A stretch of 64,000 bases of DNA, taken from positions 1-64,000 of the forward strand of contig CDRNVI010000063.1 in the NCBI GenBank assembly GCA_977017575.1. Direction: 5' to 3'. This stretch comes from Paramoeba atlantica. Lineage: Eukaryota; Discosea. Positions 1-10,467 of this stretch are shown piece after piece (within the stretch, counting starts at the first letter, position 1; every line of letters starts with the position of its first letter). The position numbers and the translations under genes were made by a program. The notes below the pieces were generated by a model. That model made no database searches. It saw only the letters and a list, made by a program, of their open reading frames with translations, and was not told the DNA's origin.

Positions 1-20
1 CTAGAAAGAGAAAACAATAA

Positions 21-1238
21 TATACACCTGGTGAGCTTGAAGCCCCAGTTTCAAGTACCCGTAATGAGGAAACACCTGTCACTGAATTATCACGACTGTC
101 GACTCGGAAGGACCGACGTGATGCAGACAGTAGACTCGAAGAAGTTTTAGCAGCGTCGCCGACTCCAGCAGCTGCTCATGCAGCAACAGAGCTTCTGAGA
201 AGTCGAAGTAGACCCAAAGAAGGTCCAAAACAGCGAATTCGTCGAGGCCACTCTCTCCTGACCAGCCCAACGGTCCTTGCCAACTCGCAAGACGAACTAT
301 GCTCCATGAAAAATGCCGAGTGCATGGCAAAAAAACACGATCATAGTGATGTTTCAATGCGAGACCAAATGCAGCAGCACGTGCACTTGAAGTGCAAGAA
401 ATGTGGACACACTTCTCACACATCAACGCAATCTGCGCTGACAACCCACACAAAAGTATGTAGTGCTCTGGACGCTCGTGTGCCGTCAGAAACGCCCGAT
501 GTAGGTACCGAAATTACGGCCTCCCAGTTTGCGCATACGATTTTCCCCCAATTAATTTCTACAACTCCTATCCCTCTCTCTGTCTGTATTCGTTAATTCC
601 GCAAGTACGAGGAGGCGCGTCCCGAGGTTTCAAAGGCAAAAATGATAAATGTTTTCCCCAAGGACGTGCGCACTATTCAACATGACGTGAGAATTCTTGC
701 ACATTGTGTGTGGGTAAACATTCGCGAGACCATAGACGATCACGAGATATTTGGGCTTGCGATTGATGCTGGAATCGACTCCGTGCTGCACGAACATGTC
801 TTGGTTGCTGTTATTTATGTGGGGTCGCACCGGTGGCTGACTCCACCAATGTATCATCCAAAGTTTGGCTCCTTTAATGGGAAAGACACGGCAGAGATAC
901 TTGTTTCAGAGCTTCAGCGATGTCTTCAAAGGACTAGAATAGCGAAGCTTGCGTACCTGGTTGCTGATGGATGCGCCGTTAATCACATAGCTAGAAAAGA
1001 AGCACATGACGCATTGAGACAGGCGTTTGAAAGCATTACCCCGCTGGGCGATTCTGACTGGAACGCCTTTTATGCCAGCTTTATAATGACGCAGCCTCAG
1101 ATTGTGCTCCTTCCTTGTGTAGGTCACTTACTCAACAATATTGCCAAGGATAAGTTGCGAGTCACAATATGTGGTAATATTGCGGTAATATTCGTACGTC
1201 CAGAGCTCCGATTTATGGTATTTCTTCTCCGTATCTGA
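21..1238 (+). mobile_element. hAT-like transposase remnant (zinc finger plus DUF659-type core)
   Basis: The frame is open from base 21 and contains, around bases 390-470, a zinc-finger-like stretch with C-x2-C and H-x-C spacing (HLKCKKCGHT followed by THTKVC). From about 640 it encodes a core resembling the DUF659/hAT catalytic region: a 'LAYLVADGCAVNHIARKEAHDAL' type stretch, where hAT proteins have 'VTDNASN', followed by 'LLPCVGHLLNNIAKD', where hAT proteins have 'PC.AH.LNL...D'. The two blocks are in the same frame and separated by one stop codon at 594-596. Similarity seems to fade after about 1170 and the C-terminal dimerisation half is absent. I therefore read it as a dead hAT-family DNA transposon cut by the window edge. 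It is the only sizeable plus-strand protein-like reading here, consistent with a mobile rather than a host gene. The family assignment is by motif memory. Confidence 0.55.
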
Positions 1239-1966
1239 GATATTTTTCTCTGGTTTTTTCTCAGCATTCAACAAGTGAAATACTTTTTTCGTCCACAGCA
1301 ACGGTTTATTGTACTATTATGCACTATGTATTGACGTCGGAACTGGGTTCTGTGGTTTAAACCAGTGTCGTGTAAGTCCTTGAAGTTGTCCTCCAAGTAT
1401 CTCTGTCAATTCAGAATAATGATGAAAATAGCCACGTTTAGTATTTTTTTTGTTACACTACAGTCTATTAGATTTTATTCGTATATTCGTGTTTCTTTTC
1501 TTACATCATAAACCAATGAAAAATATGTGAGGAAGCATTTATGCGCGGAATGCGAGATCTCGACTCCTTCCACTCCTCAACTCACTTTTTCGCCCCCTCG
1601 ACTCAAATTTCGCTCAGGATAAGCATCCTTTCACCTCTACTAATTAAACTATGCATGTTATTCTCAACTCCTGATGCGAGTCCTGTATGCATGCGGTACG
1701 CGAGTCCTGTATGCATGTTATTCTCAGCTCCTGATGCGAGTCATAATATTCTTTTATGGCATGTGCGCATGTTATTCTCGGCTCCTGATGCGAGTCATAA
1801 TATTGTTTTATGGTATACCTTCCAACGTAGCTATTCAAATCATGTAATATTGTTATTATCATACATCGTTTGGCGGCGAACCAACATGGTTTACCGCTCA
1901 GTGAAATGGTTTATTTGGTGGTTTATTGGTTAGTTTACCACATGTTAAGAAGGTGCAAAAGAAAAG
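1239..1966. repeat. Non-coding stretch with a degenerate tandem repeat
   Basis: No host gene is visible. Between about 1650 and 1802 the sequence repeats a unit built on 'ttattctcagctcctgatg' followed by 'cgagtc', four times, alternating with shorter 'gcgagtcctgtatgcatg' pieces. The rest is A/T-rich and unremarkable. Confidence 0.6.
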
Positions 1967-2398
1967 ATGTCTATGATATTCGACTACGGAAAGTTCGGCG
2001 AGCTCACTCTTCCTCCGACGAACGTAACGGTTCATTGCCTAGAGAAGTTACCTTTCGACTCCTATTCAAGTGCTATGGAGCGGGTGGAAGGTAGGGAGAA
2101 GGGAACATTCGAGCCCCTAGAGCTGAGAACAAACGGTATTTTTATCAAGGGCCCGGTGGGCGCGCGGGATCGTAGTTTCCTAGAATTTGACGCTCATCTT
2201 TGCCGCTGCTTTGGGGTAGGGGCGTCCGAGAGGAATGCCCCCCGGTACCATCAAGACGAACACAGGAAGAACGATCTGCTGTTAGCATTTCTGGATTGGA
2301 TTCGGAACTCCATGAAAATGGGTGTCCTGTGGAAATCCGAAGGAAATTTGGCAGTCGGCGACAACATCCCTGCGGCATTAGTGGCATACACCCCTTAA
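1967..2398 (+). other. Unrecognised plus-strand ORF of 143 codons
   Basis: This open frame starts 'MSMIFDYGKFGELTLPP' and has no motif I recognise. Its last codons run into the left inverted repeat of the element starting at 2386, and it opposes the direction of every host gene in the window. It could be a fragment of a transposon protein or a chance frame. Codon-use comparison with the long minus-strand genes would tell. Confidence 0.2.
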
Positions 2399-3120
2399 AG
2401 GATAACACTCCCCCCCCCCCCCCCCTTCGTTTTTGCGTCGTGCAAGCTTTTAACCTAATTCCTTCGGCATTCGATAGATCTCGAAATTTGTCGTATGTTT
2501 GCCGAAGGAATCAGCGTGAAAAAACTCAAGAGAAAGAAAAGAGATTAAAAATACTGGTCGAAAATCGCCATTTTGACGAAGCACCATACTATTTCCTAAA
2601 AAAATAAGTTTATGCCCGATATTCATCCTTTTAACCAATGACAAAACATTTCTCTCGGCCTCGGAACCTTCACTATGGACCTATTACTTATGATATGCGT
2701 GTAAAAATTGTTATGGAGTGCAATAAGTTACTGTTCATCAGCAAAGTGGCAAAAATACTAAAAAATGACAAAAAAACTGTGTGAAAATAAGTGAAAAATT
2801 ACGGAAATATAGATTCTGTAGAAAACGTGTGTAAGATAGTGTAAGGATCACACAGGTTACTAAATTGACGGTTTCGATGCACTTTAGAGTTTCTTTCATG
2901 AAAAAATTGTCAATTTTTGGAGAAAAAATTGTCAAAAATCCATGTAATATTTTTTTTTGACCCCAACCCGGCGTTTGGTTTTATGCGAACTAAACTGAGC
3001 TAAAAATAGTGGGAAACGCTCTATTTTTTTATTCTGCACATTCTTAAAAAAAGATGAGCTCTCAACTCCACCTGTACGAAAATTAAGGGGGGGACTGCTA
3101 TCCTTTGAGGGGTGTATACG
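2386..3120. mobile_element. Non-autonomous inverted-repeat element, about 735 bp
   Basis: The left end at 2386-2420 reads 'gcatacaccccttaaaggat' and then a C run. The right end at 3087-3120 is its reverse complement with a few changes ('ggactgctatcctttgaggg' and onward). The arms are about 33 bp. The interior is A/T-rich with no convincing protein. The C-run inside the arm resembles the ends of the other TACTGTCCCCC-type elements in this window. Confidence 0.65.
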
Positions 3121-3700
3121 ATTCGATATCAACATGGGGACTGCCGCGTATTTGCACAAGCGCTTGAGGAAATTCGGAAGAAAGTCTAAAATTCGTAAAA
3201 GTTGTCCAATTTTGGAAAATAATAGCGCATTGGATAGCTCTCACAGAGTTATATGCTTTAGGATAGGTAGCTCCCGGGGTTTGGGGGGTACCCCCCTTTC
3301 ATGTAAGGGTCAAAAACACATATTGCAATACTTTAGTGGTGTCAATAATTTCTTTAATTTGCATTGCAAAAGACAATTAGTAACCACAGTGCCCCCCGTT
3401 CCGACTAATAACAATTTCACAACGCTTCCTGAAACTCTTCAACGTTTTCTGAACCGTTGCAGAGTGGGTCTGTTTCAATTTAAGGAAAGACCCCTCAATA
3501 GCGGCTTCCAGTTGCTGTCGATTTCGGGGTCGAAGAAGATTTTTGTCTGTGTCCATCACAGACCAGAAGATCGCTCCAGCTATCTACGCCGTAAACAAGG
3601 TCATACCCCTCGTCGATAAGCTTAAGAGCCACATCCAGGAACGCAGGGGTAACCACCGTCGAAACACGCTCTCGGGATGCCGTTAACATGTCACGGCACC

Positions 3701-4034
3701 CGCACCCTTATCTGTCATAGAAACTCGCACCCTTATCTGTCATAAATGCACCCTTATCTGTCATACTGCACCCTTATCTGTCATACTGCACCCTTATCTG
3801 TCATACTGCACCCTTATCTGTCATACTGCACCCCTATCTGTCATACTGCACCCTTATCTGTCATATAAGCCGCACCCTTATCTGTCACACTAAGGTGCAC
3901 CCTTATCTGTCATAATGCACCCCTATCTGTCATAATGCACCCTTATCTGTCATAATGCACCCTTATCTGTCATATGCACCCTTATCTGTCATAATGCACC
4001 CTTATCTGTCATACTGCACCCTTATCTGCCATAA
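3701..4034. repeat. Satellite array, about 16 copies of a 19-20 bp unit
   Basis: The unit 'tgcacccttatctgtcata' repeats about 16 times with small spacer variation. A few copies read 'cccct' for 'ccctt', and longer spacers occur near 3865 and 3890. The array lies inside the Tc1-like element. The core 'tgacagataagggtgc' resembles the terminal motif 'gacagataactaggggg' at 5322-5400, so the satellite may have grown from transposon-end sequence. Confidence 0.9.
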
Positions 4035-4327
4035 TACATTTTTTGTTAATTTTCTGTGAATGACGGTGGAAGGTAGAGTCAGCACACGCATCGATTCAAC
4101 TCATCGGTCGCATATCGCATTGTTATATCTCTTTCATTCTTTTTCGCGTCCACAGCTCCGGTTTTTTCTCTCTTTATGATATCTAGACCTTGTCGTATCT
4201 GGGATTTCTGTGGTTTGTCTCGGTGTCGTCCAATACAACTGATCATCACCTAGGGCTTCGCAAATTGCTTCCCACGAACTCAGCGTCACACTTTGACGTG
4301 ACTCATTGGCCCGGCCGACCCCTCCGT

Positions 4328-4459
4328 GCGTTCAGCCTCTCATATTCCCCAAAACAACTACCACCTTCCCCCCATTTATCAGGGGTCGCTCGCGCGACAC
4401 CCGCTAAATAGGGGGGGAAGGTGGTAGTTGTGGGATATGGAGGCCTCTCGCAACTCCGG
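4328..4459. mobile_element. Small fold-back element
   Basis: Arms at about 4328-4379 and 4405-4459 are inverted copies built around 'aactaccaccttcccccc' and 'ggaaggtggtagtt'. The loop is about 25 bp. It looks like a miniature inverted-repeat insertion nested in the larger element. No gene is present. Confidence 0.7.
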
Positions 4460-4628
4460 GGCCTCACCGGAACCACAATTGAGGTTACCTATTTTTTACG
4501 TTAACTGTGTAGCAAAATTGTAAATTTTTGGAAGGGGTTGAAATTTTTTTTTAGGGGTCGATTTTTTTTTAGGGGTTGAAATCTTTTTTAGGCCTTGAAA
4601 TATTTTTTAAGGGGTCGACTTTTTTTAA

Positions 4629-4722
4629 TCGGTTTATGACAGATAAGGGTGCGGCTTATATGACAGATAAGGGTGCATTATGACAGATAAGGGTGCCGCG
4701 TTTATGACAGATAAGGGTGCGA
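4629..4722. repeat. Four inverted copies of the 3.7 kb satellite unit
   Basis: The unit 'tatgacagataagggtgc' appears four times in the orientation opposite to the main array at 3701-4034. The pair of arrays could fold into a long hairpin in DNA or RNA. Spacers such as 'ggcttata' are shared with the main array ('tataagcc'). Confidence 0.9.
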
Positions 4723-5309
4723 GTGGGTACCCGTAAGGGTAAAACGTTCAACCCAACGTTTTACAGTGTACTCATGAACACCAAAGTGCTGTGCCGTAGC
4801 GGAGTATGATCCTGTGCGCTCGTATTCCGCCACCAAGAATGCGGTGGCTCTCTTTGACGGGGGCGGGGGAAGAATACGATCTATCGCTCAGTACTCCACG
4901 GGAAGTCCTCGAGCAAGCGCGCTTTTGGGGCATTTTCTAGTAAAAAATGTAATTTCTGCAAGGGAAAAAAGCGAAATATGGTATTAAAAAATATGTGCGT
5001 TAAAATTGCAGGATTTTAATGCGCCTAAAACATACAACTCTGTGAGAGCTATCCAATGCGCTATTATTTTCCAAAATTGGACAACTTTTACGAATTTTAG
5101 ACCCCCCCCACCTTTAGACCCGCACCCCTGTAGAGGATCTTTAAATTGAATGAAGGGAATGATGAAGGGGATGGTCGAGGGGATAACGAGCTCCGACTCT
5201 TATTTTCCAATTTTGACCGTAGAACTCCACGCAAAACCATTAGCCTAAAAGCAGAACAGAAAAACAATTGAAGTTTCGCTTTTAATTTAATAAATGTTTC
5301 ATTTTGTTT

Positions 5310-5405
5310 AGAAAGGCGACAGATAACTAGGGGGGGGGTGGTCGACGAAAAAAAATATTCGAAGTGCCGAAAAGCGACAGATAACTAGGGGGTACAGTAT
5401 TACAT
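5310..5405. repeat. Duplicated transposon-end motif
   Basis: The motif 'gcgacagataactagggggg' occurs at about 5322 and again at about 5377, the second copy running into 'gtacagta'. This matches the TACTGT(A)CCCCC end type seen at several other elements here. Between 5105 and 5690 I see no gene. Confidence 0.5.
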
Positions 5406-5689
5406 TTTGTTTACTTTTTTAACATTTTAAAATGAGTTGGAAATAGCGGGAACGTGCAGATCCCGAAATTCTGAACGACAAAGTGGTGCATAAACCCCCA
5501 TAGGCCCTCACGTGTAAAACAAAATGGGGGATGACTGATTCGTTGGGCGGAGTTTATTGTTGAATGTAATGCAAACAGATAGTGGCAGACGGTGGCAGAT
5601 AAAACCATGCACTTCTGCAGTACATCCATTGGAAGTAACACAGGGATCATCAACTTTCATGTCGAAAAAACTCAAAAGTTTCTTTCGAA

Positions 5690-6236
5690 ACGAATTTCTC
5701 TTTAATCCCTGTATCTGTGATGTGAACTGACAATTTGGAATGCTTCCGACCCAATATACTGTGATCCAACTCCCCAAAGAGATTCTCATTGTCTCGCAAG
5801 CCTAACTCTCAAAGGTTTGCGGGGAGAGCCTCAAAGTGTACCTCTCCGCTAAATTGATTGTAATCGAGCCACAGCGCCTGTAGCTCACAAAGCAGAAAAC
5901 GGAGCTCTACGGGACCGCTAAGCGAGTTGTGATGAGCACGGAACCATATGCATTTATAGGGTAAATTTTCCAGCGGAAGGCGTCCGGGTAGCCTATTGTC
6001 TGGGACGTAAATACCATTCACGGGGAGCGTAGCCAGATGTTCCCAACACAAAGAACCGCGCAAATCAAGGTATCCCCAGTTTATATCAAACGATTCTTCT
6101 TTTCTCTCAAAGGATATACCTTTCCACTCAGCAGCGGGCGTGTGCGTATTCCACGAAATATCTGGGGTTTTGATATTTTTTTATGAATTTTTCGAGATCG
6201 TATTCCATCGGAACAGAATTGCCTCGTACCTTTTTC
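5690..6236 (-). pseudogene. LRR family pseudogene
   Basis: Reading right to left, the family block 'KVRGNSVPMEYDLEKFIK' appears at about 6236-6170. It then shifts frame near 6165-6175 and continues as 'WNTHTPAAEWKGI', where the first Cys of the family cap is replaced by Ala. The repeats follow ('LRGSLCWEHL', 'NRLPGRLPLENLP', 'NSLSGPVELRF', 'NQFSGEVHFEALP'). A TGA at 5809-5811 interrupts, after which the frame still encodes the family's C-terminal cap ('NENLFGELD', ending near 'TDTGIKEKF'). With a frameshift, a stop and no upstream leader, this copy appears dead. It sits at the 5'-distal end of the LRR tandem set and points the same way as its relatives. Confidence 0.8.
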
Positions 6237-6400
6237 GGGCGCGTTTCCTCCATCAGTTTGAGAGTCACAGGCCTTGATTAAGCCCAGAGGGTATTGACGC
6301 GAGGGAATCCATTCAATAAGATGGGTTCATCGATTCGAGACTGTAAACCAACCTGACTTATTGAAGGAGATAAAAACCTTCATAAAACTCAAAGTATAAA

Positions 6401-6591
6401 CCATGCTAAAGTGGACGAGAGAGACACTAAAGGCACCTTTGGAAAACCACCACAAAACTGGAAAGGTATTTACCGTTAAAGATCCTTTTGTCACATCAGA
6501 ATACCGTACTACAAACCGGGAGATACCGTTCCAGTTTTGTGGTGGTTTTCCAAAGGTGCCTTTAGTGTCTCTCTCGTCCACTTTAGCATGG
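6401..6591. mobile_element. Near-perfect hairpin element (63-bp arms)
   Basis: Arms at 6401-6463 and 6529-6591 are perfect or nearly perfect inverted copies ('catgctaaagtggacgagag' onward), with a loop of about 65 bp. No coding capacity is apparent. Such near-identity implies a young insertion or ongoing correction of the arms. A transcript of either strand would form a long double-stranded hairpin. Confidence 0.85.
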
Positions 6592-6601
6592 GTTACTCCT
6601 C

Positions 6602-7635
6602 CTCTCATTGATTTTTATAAATATAAATTATAACAAAAAAGAAAATTTATATTTATAATTATAATTATAAAAATCAATGAGAATGATTTCCAAAGATACC
6701 GGAGACCCGCCAGTAAGAGACCCCCGGTAAGAGGGATTGGCTCGGGAGGCTGGCTGGTTAGTGGAGCTGAGCGGGCGGGGGTTGTTGGACGGGTAAGGGT
6801 GGGTGAGCGGGGTGAGGGTGATTGGGAGGGTTGTGATGGCTGTGATACGAAGTTGTCTGGACAGAAAATCAATGCACGCATGAGTAAAAGAGGTCTTCAA
6901 CAGAGCGGGAAACCGAGTTAAACTCGCTTTCGAAGACGTGTGTGCGATAAATGTGACATAACGGCTACTTGTAGAAGGGGGAGGAGCATTTAAACAAAAC
7001 AACCCAGGCTAAAGTGGAAGACGGAGATACTCGTCCTTGCGCCTCCTCCTTCCTCTAAGGTCTTGAGCGTCACGAGGATGTATGGGATGTATAGGATCGG
7101 GGTCACGAGGATGTATGGGATGTAGTCACGAGAAAATACTGGTGACATACATAGGTACGCGACTTGACAATAATTGCAGGGACTTTGGTTTCTGAAATCC
7201 CTTATCGCTCTGTCTTAGTCGGAATGTGGAGTGCTGGGCCCAGGTGCCACCTGGTCTTACCTCCGAACCAACCCCAAACGTTCGTGCTACATGACCCTCG
7301 ATCAGTCAACAAACCTCTGTTGAACGGCCGAGCCGTCAAACGCCGATATGAAGCTCTATAGACAAAAAAACATTTATTTTTGAGGCAATAAAAGGAATAC
7401 TTTATTACACAGAAGAAAATATTTAAAATGTATTTCAAAACTCACCTGACACGAAATCAGGCCACAAATCGGGCACGACGAATTAACCTACGGTACTGAG
7501 GGAGTAGTATCTCCATCAATATTTTTAAGTATGTCCTAAAAGCTTTATGAGAACAAAATTGGATTTATAAATTTCACAATTTTTATAATTTTTTTTCGAA
7601 AATTCTGTCTTGCCATTTATAAAAATCAATGAGAG
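6602..7635. mobile_element. Element of about 1 kb with 21-bp terminal inverted repeats
   Basis: The left end 6602-6622 'ctctcattgatttttataaa' is matched in reverse at 7615-7635. A third, shorter inverted copy lies at 6651-6681, making an A/T-rich palindrome at the left end. The body contains G-rich spacer and a 'cctcctccttcctctaagg' segment (about 7040) repeated outside the element at about 7752. I see no protein-coding gene. Confidence 0.55.
7437..7520. repeat. Direct repeat, copy 1 (partner at 8375-8470)
   Basis: About 80 bp beginning 'aaaactcacctga' and running to 'gagggagtagtatctcc.tcaat' is shared with 8375-8470, with one small insertion in copy 2 ('gggcatgaaatc'). The copies are in the same orientation, about 0.9 kb apart. 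Confidence 0.8.
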
Positions 7636-7927
7636 ACAGAGTATATAGCCATCGAAACATGCTCCCTATGACCCCTTACAGCTTCCCACGCGAGGAAGTC
7701 GTCGTCGCCGCGGCAAAAAGACAAGGATCCGCCTTCTGCCTTTTTGCCATGCGCCTCCTCCTTCCTCTAAGGCCTTGCGTGTCACACACTTCCAGGTAAA
7801 GTTTGGCCTTTGTAGGTGTATTACCGGAACAGGGTGGAGAAATATCGAATGAAACCAAAGCGTATACACTTATATCAGGCTCCAAACTCTAAAAAATCGG
7901 TCTAGGAGCTGATTTGGGAAAAATGCA

Positions 7928-8103
7928 ACTGTCCCCCCCGTTTAAGCGCACCTCGTTTTCCGTCAAAAGTGCGCTTAAACGGGGGGTCTGAATCAGCATA
8001 TAAAAAAAAATTGGCACCGCTTCGCGGCGCCGCGATCTCCTCCTCAACTCTATGTGCGCTTAAACGGGGGGCGTCTGACCGGGTGCGCTTAAGGGGGGAC
8101 AGT
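7928..8103. mobile_element. Miniature inverted-repeat element, about 175 bp
   Basis: The ends read 'actgtcccccccgtttaagc' and, in reverse, 'gcgcttaaggggggacagt'. Two more copies of 'cgcttaaacgggggg' lie inside (about 7971-7986 and 8056-8071). The flanking bases allow a TA duplication only loosely. There is no coding capacity. The 'actgtcccccc' end is shared with the elements at 60.4-61.7 kb and 63.8 kb. Confidence 0.75.
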
Positions 8104-8199
8104 ATTTTTTCACTTTCACCCATAAATTTTCAGGTTTTGTTTTTCGAAATTTCAACAATTGTTATGATCGTATTCATTTATCCCAACGAACCCTAGCCC

Positions 8200-8250
8200 C
8201 TAACTCCGCGGCGGTACCAGTCTTGTACCGCGGCGGTACCAATCTTGTAT
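8200..8250. repeat. Tandem 'gcggcggtaccagtcttgta' motif
   Basis: Two copies of a 'cgcggcggtaccaNtcttgta' unit stand next to each other. A related palindromic form, 'gcggcggtaccattcctgta' followed by 'ccgccgcc', is at 23299-23325. Confidence 0.6.
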
Positions 8251-8374
8251 TTCAAAAATTGCTATGATCACCCTGGTGGGGAGGGGGGGGCAGGGGGTAC
8301 CCATCGGAATTGTTGAAAAACTAGTGATCTTGTCACTCAATTCGATTCATACGTCTTTGTAAACATTTTTTTCG

Positions 8375-8470
8375 AAAACTCACCTGAAACGATATCGGGC
8401 CACAAATCGGGCATGAAATCGGGCACGACGAATTAACCTACGGTAGCGAGGGAGTAGTATCTCCCTCAAT
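8375..8470. repeat. Direct repeat, copy 2 (partner at 7437-7520)
   Basis: This is the second copy of the roughly 80 bp direct repeat described at 7437. It lies just downstream of the first intact LRR gene and may belong to that gene's 3' flank. Confidence 0.8.
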
Positions 8471-8539
8471 AACTTATTTACTTATAGTAGCGGTTCTTGA
8501 GATGCCCCTTTCTAAGAGTTGACTGTATTTAATAGCATG

Positions 8540-9427
8540 TTAAACTGCCTCAGGTTCAATTACGCGAATATCTGTTCCTGCTCGTTCGAAGTACACACCG
8601 GGAAGGAATGTCTTATCGAATTCTCCACGCAGATACGAGTTGTGAGAGACATCGATCCAAGTCAAGCCGACTGGGAGAGATTTAAAATATAAACAACCCT
8701 TAAAATTATTGTTGTCTAAAAATAAACTCTCCAAGGATGAAGGTAGATGACGAAAATCAGGCGTCCCACTAAATTCGTTCTCCCCTAAGCTTAGATTCGT
8801 CAACGTAGACGGCAAAAGGCTGAGATCCACCTCCCCCAAAAGATTATTACCCCGCAGTATTAGACGTTCCAATTCTCCGGGAAGAGCCGTGAGATCAACC
8901 GTGTTCTCGAAGTTATTCTTTTCCAAATAGATTCGCTTGAGATGAGAAGGTAAGTGACAAAGGTCGAGACTACCTGTAAAACGGTTGTGTGAGAGGTCAA
9001 GTAAGAGAAGGGTTTCGGGCAACGTGTCTAATTGTATGGAAGACGTCAAATTATTGTAAGCCACATCAAACGTGTGTACGGTTTCGGGAAGATACTTGAG
9101 CTGCAATGAGCCCTGTAATGACCCCCCAAGGTGAGCCCTCCAATTTATCTTTATCACATTTTGCTCCTTGTCATCACAGGATACACCCTGCCAGTTGCGT
9201 GCAGCTACCGATGTGGTCCATGTGACATGGGGATTGGTGATATTACGAATGAGACGCGCAAGATTGTACACTTGTGGCAACTGTGTCGACCGTATTTTAC
9301 TTGAGCGAGTACCCTCAACACTTTCCTTTTCGAGAAAAGAGCCATCGCCTTGCTTTAGACGTTTAGTGGGAGGCTCTTGAACGTCAGACAGGTAAATTTT
9401 CATATTAGCACAACTGAAAGCTAACAA
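8540..9427 (-). CDS. LRR family protein, 295 aa
   Basis: The N-terminal 55 residues are polar and include a basic 'KRLK' stretch. The family block 'LPQVYNLARLIRNITNPH' follows at about 49-66. The usual Cys before Trp in the cap is missing here (RNWQGVSC keeps only the second Cys). Seven or so repeats run from about residue 95 to 270, each ending in LP ('NRFTGSLDLCHLP', 'NEFSGTPDFRHLP'). The C-terminal cap 'NSYLRGEFDKTFLP' leads to a 'GTDIRVIE' end. The N terminus starts weakly hydrophobic (MLAFSCANMKIYL), and Met-9 is an alternative start; a leader may be encoded in an upstream exon. Role unknown: by repeat type it should be a ligand- or surface-binding protein. It is the first of four tandem copies with gaps of about 170-310 bp. 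Confidence 0.85.
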   Translation of the reverse strand: MLAFSCANMKIYLSDVQEPPTKRLKQGDGSFLEKESVEGTRSSKIRSTQLPQVYNLARLIRNITNPHVTWTTSVAARNWQGVSCDDKEQNVIKINWRAHLGGSLQGSLQLKYLPETVHTFDVAYNNLTSSIQLDTLPETLLLLDLSHNRFTGSLDLCHLPSHLKRIYLEKNNFENTVDLTALPGELERLILRGNNLLGEVDLSLLPSTLTNLSLGENEFSGTPDFRHLPSSLESLFLDNNNFKGCLYFKSLPVGLTWIDVSHNSYLRGEFDKTFLPGVYFERAGTDIRVIEPEAV

Positions 9428-9600
9428 CGTTTAAAATGACAGAATTTATTTATTTTACTTCTTTCCGACAAAGTTTACCTAATTCGCGCGAAAAAATATT
9501 CACATTCTTAAACTTGCAATTCCGTTCAGCTAGACTTTATTTTTCTAAATTGATTCAAATCAGACAAATAAACTACCCTATTCAATTCTGATTTACTACG

Positions 9601-10257
9601 CTATGTAATTTTGATTCCAGTATTGGTTATAGGACGATAGGAAAGCTTTTTGGGAAGTTCATCCAAGACCATTTCACCAAAAAGACCCGAATTGTCACGT
9701 AGAGCTAAAGTTATAAGATTAGGCGGGAGATGAGAAAAATTAACAAACCCACTGAGCAAGTTTTCCGAAAACAGCAGCTCGTGCATATTTTCCGGCAAAT
9801 GGCACAAGTCAATTTCACCTTCGAATTTGTTGTATGATCCGTTTAATATATTCAAATCAAGCGGTAAATTCGAAAGATAAAGTGTTCCCTCCAGTTCATT
9901 CTTAAATACACTAAAAAACGTGAGAGTGTTCGGAAGTTCTTCCCATCGTACTTCACCCTTCAACCTCTTTTCCTGACAATCAAATCTTGTAATAGCCTCC
10001 CCAGAACAATGTACACATTCCCAAGAACAAGCGGGTTTGCTCTCGCTCCAGGAACGAAGGGGATTTTTAACGTTTTGAAGCATGCGAGAAAGTCGATATT
10101 CCTCTGGTAAAGACGCGCCACGTACCTTTGCTGCTCGCCTCGGTGCATCGTCTTTAGATTCTACGCTCCATGCGACACAAAAAGCAAAGAAGTAAAATTC
10201 TGCCCCAACATTCATCTCTGTAGTAACTGGTTCGATAGGATTGAAGGCAAATTTCAA
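9601..10257 (-). CDS. LRR family protein, 218 aa
   Basis: It carries the full family plan: block 'KVRGASLPEEYRLSRMLQ' (about 44-61), 'NPLRSW', cap 'CSWECVHC', about five repeats ('NELEGTLYLSNLP', 'NKFEGEIDLCHLP', 'NLLSGFVNFSHLP') and the C-cap 'GLFGEMVLDELP' ending 'NTGIKIT'. Met-15 (start at 10215) would give a leader 'MNVGAEFYFFAFCVAWSVES' that looks like a signal peptide, so I favour it over Met-1. It is shorter than its neighbours because it has fewer repeats. It is probably secreted or surface-bound, transcribed with the neighbouring minus-strand genes. Confidence 0.85.
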   Translation of the reverse strand: MKFAFNPIEPVTTEMNVGAEFYFFAFCVAWSVESKDDAPRRAAKVRGASLPEEYRLSRMLQNVKNPLRSWSESKPACSWECVHCSGEAITRFDCQEKRLKGEVRWEELPNTLTFFSVFKNELEGTLYLSNLPLDLNILNGSYNKFEGEIDLCHLPENMHELLFSENLLSGFVNFSHLPPNLITLALRDNSGLFGEMVLDELPKKLSYRPITNTGIKIT

Positions 10258-10467
10258 TGAGGCTAGGAAAAAGTGGTATTGTAGAGAAGTTAAAAAAATG
10301 AACGTTAGAACGCATTCTTCCTATCACGTTTGGTAATCGAACGTTTACAGGTAATATGATCAAATTCAGTGATTGTGATCTGATGTTCTAAGCCGTGTTA
10401 GAGGGAAGAGATCGTTTTTATGTACGAACTGTGTGTTGAAAGTGTAATTCGCAAAAAAAAGATGTAA

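Larger units (their letters stand above)
3185..5101 (-). mobile_element. Tc1/mariner-like element with 76-bp terminal inverted repeats, internally replaced by satellite
   Basis: Bases 3185-3260 and 5026-5101 are near-perfect inverted repeats (about 76 bp). Inside, on the minus strand, 4880-4740 encodes a helix-turn-helix typical of Tc1/mariner N termini ('ATAFLVAEYERTGSYSATAQ' then 'HFGVHEYTVKRWVERF'). Bases 3689-3580 give a second winged-helix-like piece ('FLDVALKLIDEGYDLVYG') and 3559-3377 give the C-terminal tail ('NRQQLEAAIEGSFLKLKQ' to 'SFRKRCEI'). The same tail recurs at 14.8 kb and 60.2 kb. The catalytic DDE core is missing, and two satellite arrays and a fold-back element occupy the middle. 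It is therefore a non-autonomous derivative that kept its ends. Confidence 0.7.

Noticed and set aside
3701-4034. Regular repeats resembling a CRISPR array
   Set aside because: The units are almost contiguous with spacers of 0-6 bp, no unique spacers exist, and the context is a eukaryotic transposon.
7437-8470. The 80-bp direct repeats as LTRs of a small element
   Set aside because: They lack primer-binding and polypurine features and the inside holds unrelated inverted-repeat elements, so they are better read as two copies of a dispersed repeat.
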